Source: Luteibacter rhizovicinus (GTDB lineage Bacteria > Pseudomonadota > Gammaproteobacteria > Xanthomonadales > Rhodanobacteraceae). Taken from it: a DNA stretch of 64,000 bases. Position 1 is the first letter of the stretch. The DNA is not shown here. Location: contig NZ_SMCS01000005.1 in the NCBI RefSeq assembly GCF_004342265.1, forward strand, positions 186,001 to 250,000, in the 5' to 3' direction. Below: more notes on the stretch, generated by a model, which searched no databases, was not told the DNA's origin, and was given only the letters and a program-made list of their open reading frames with translations.

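Overview
The window is a GC-rich, gene-dense bacterial chromosome segment. Gene content (pga operon, Rcs-like phosphorelay, GumN/TraB protein, LTA-synthase-like enzyme, GH68/GH32 levan genes) suggests a gammaproteobacterium of the Xanthomonadales, probably Rhodanobacteraceae (Luteibacter/Dyella type). This is inferred from protein families and composition, not from a search.

Region 1 (1-5,958) starts inside pgaA and runs through pgaB, pgaC and pgaD, the machinery for making and exporting poly-N-acetylglucosamine. A phosphoglucomutase, which supplies sugar phosphate, and a small exported EF-hand protein follow. Region 2 (5,959-11,353) holds a large hybrid sensor kinase with a C-terminal Hpt domain and two RcsB/LuxR-type response regulators. 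Region 3 (11,305-18,849) is a leftward set of housekeeping and envelope genes: inosine/xanthosine triphosphatase, DOPA-type dioxygenase, TIGR04325-type methyltransferase, TraB/GumN-like protein, LTA-synthase-like phosphotransferase and a serine hydrolase. It is broken by a 744-bp gene-free island full of inverted repeats. Region 4 (18,972-25,435) is a levan locus (exported levansucrase, exported GH32 fructan hydrolase, sugar-porter MFS transporter) followed by a nitronate monooxygenase-like enzyme.

Region 5 (25,453-64,000) is the most unusual part. Almost half of the window is one leftward gene coding for at least 9,820 residues; its 5' end lies beyond the right edge. It is a mosaic of PPC-like sandwiches, 17 CARDB modules, two propeller-like regions, putative-Ig modules, a YD/Rhs-like stretch, a dockerin-like EF-hand pair, a metzincin-like HExxH domain and 11 cadherin-like repeats. 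Two small paralogous exported proteins follow it. After one opposite-strand lipoprotein gene comes a tight four-gene operon: TolC-like channel, GAF-HlyD adaptor, M50 peptidase-HlyD fusion, and a shortened SecA-like ATPase. There is no ABC transporter. The simplest reading is a type-1-like export route for the giant protein in which a SecA-type motor and a membrane metalloprotease-adaptor replace the usual ABC exporter.

Taken together, much of the window concerns the cell surface and biofilm matrix: PNAG, levan, envelope-modifying enzymes, an envelope-sensing phosphorelay and a giant adhesin-like protein with its candidate exporter. No tRNA, rRNA, CRISPR array, transposase or integrase was seen.
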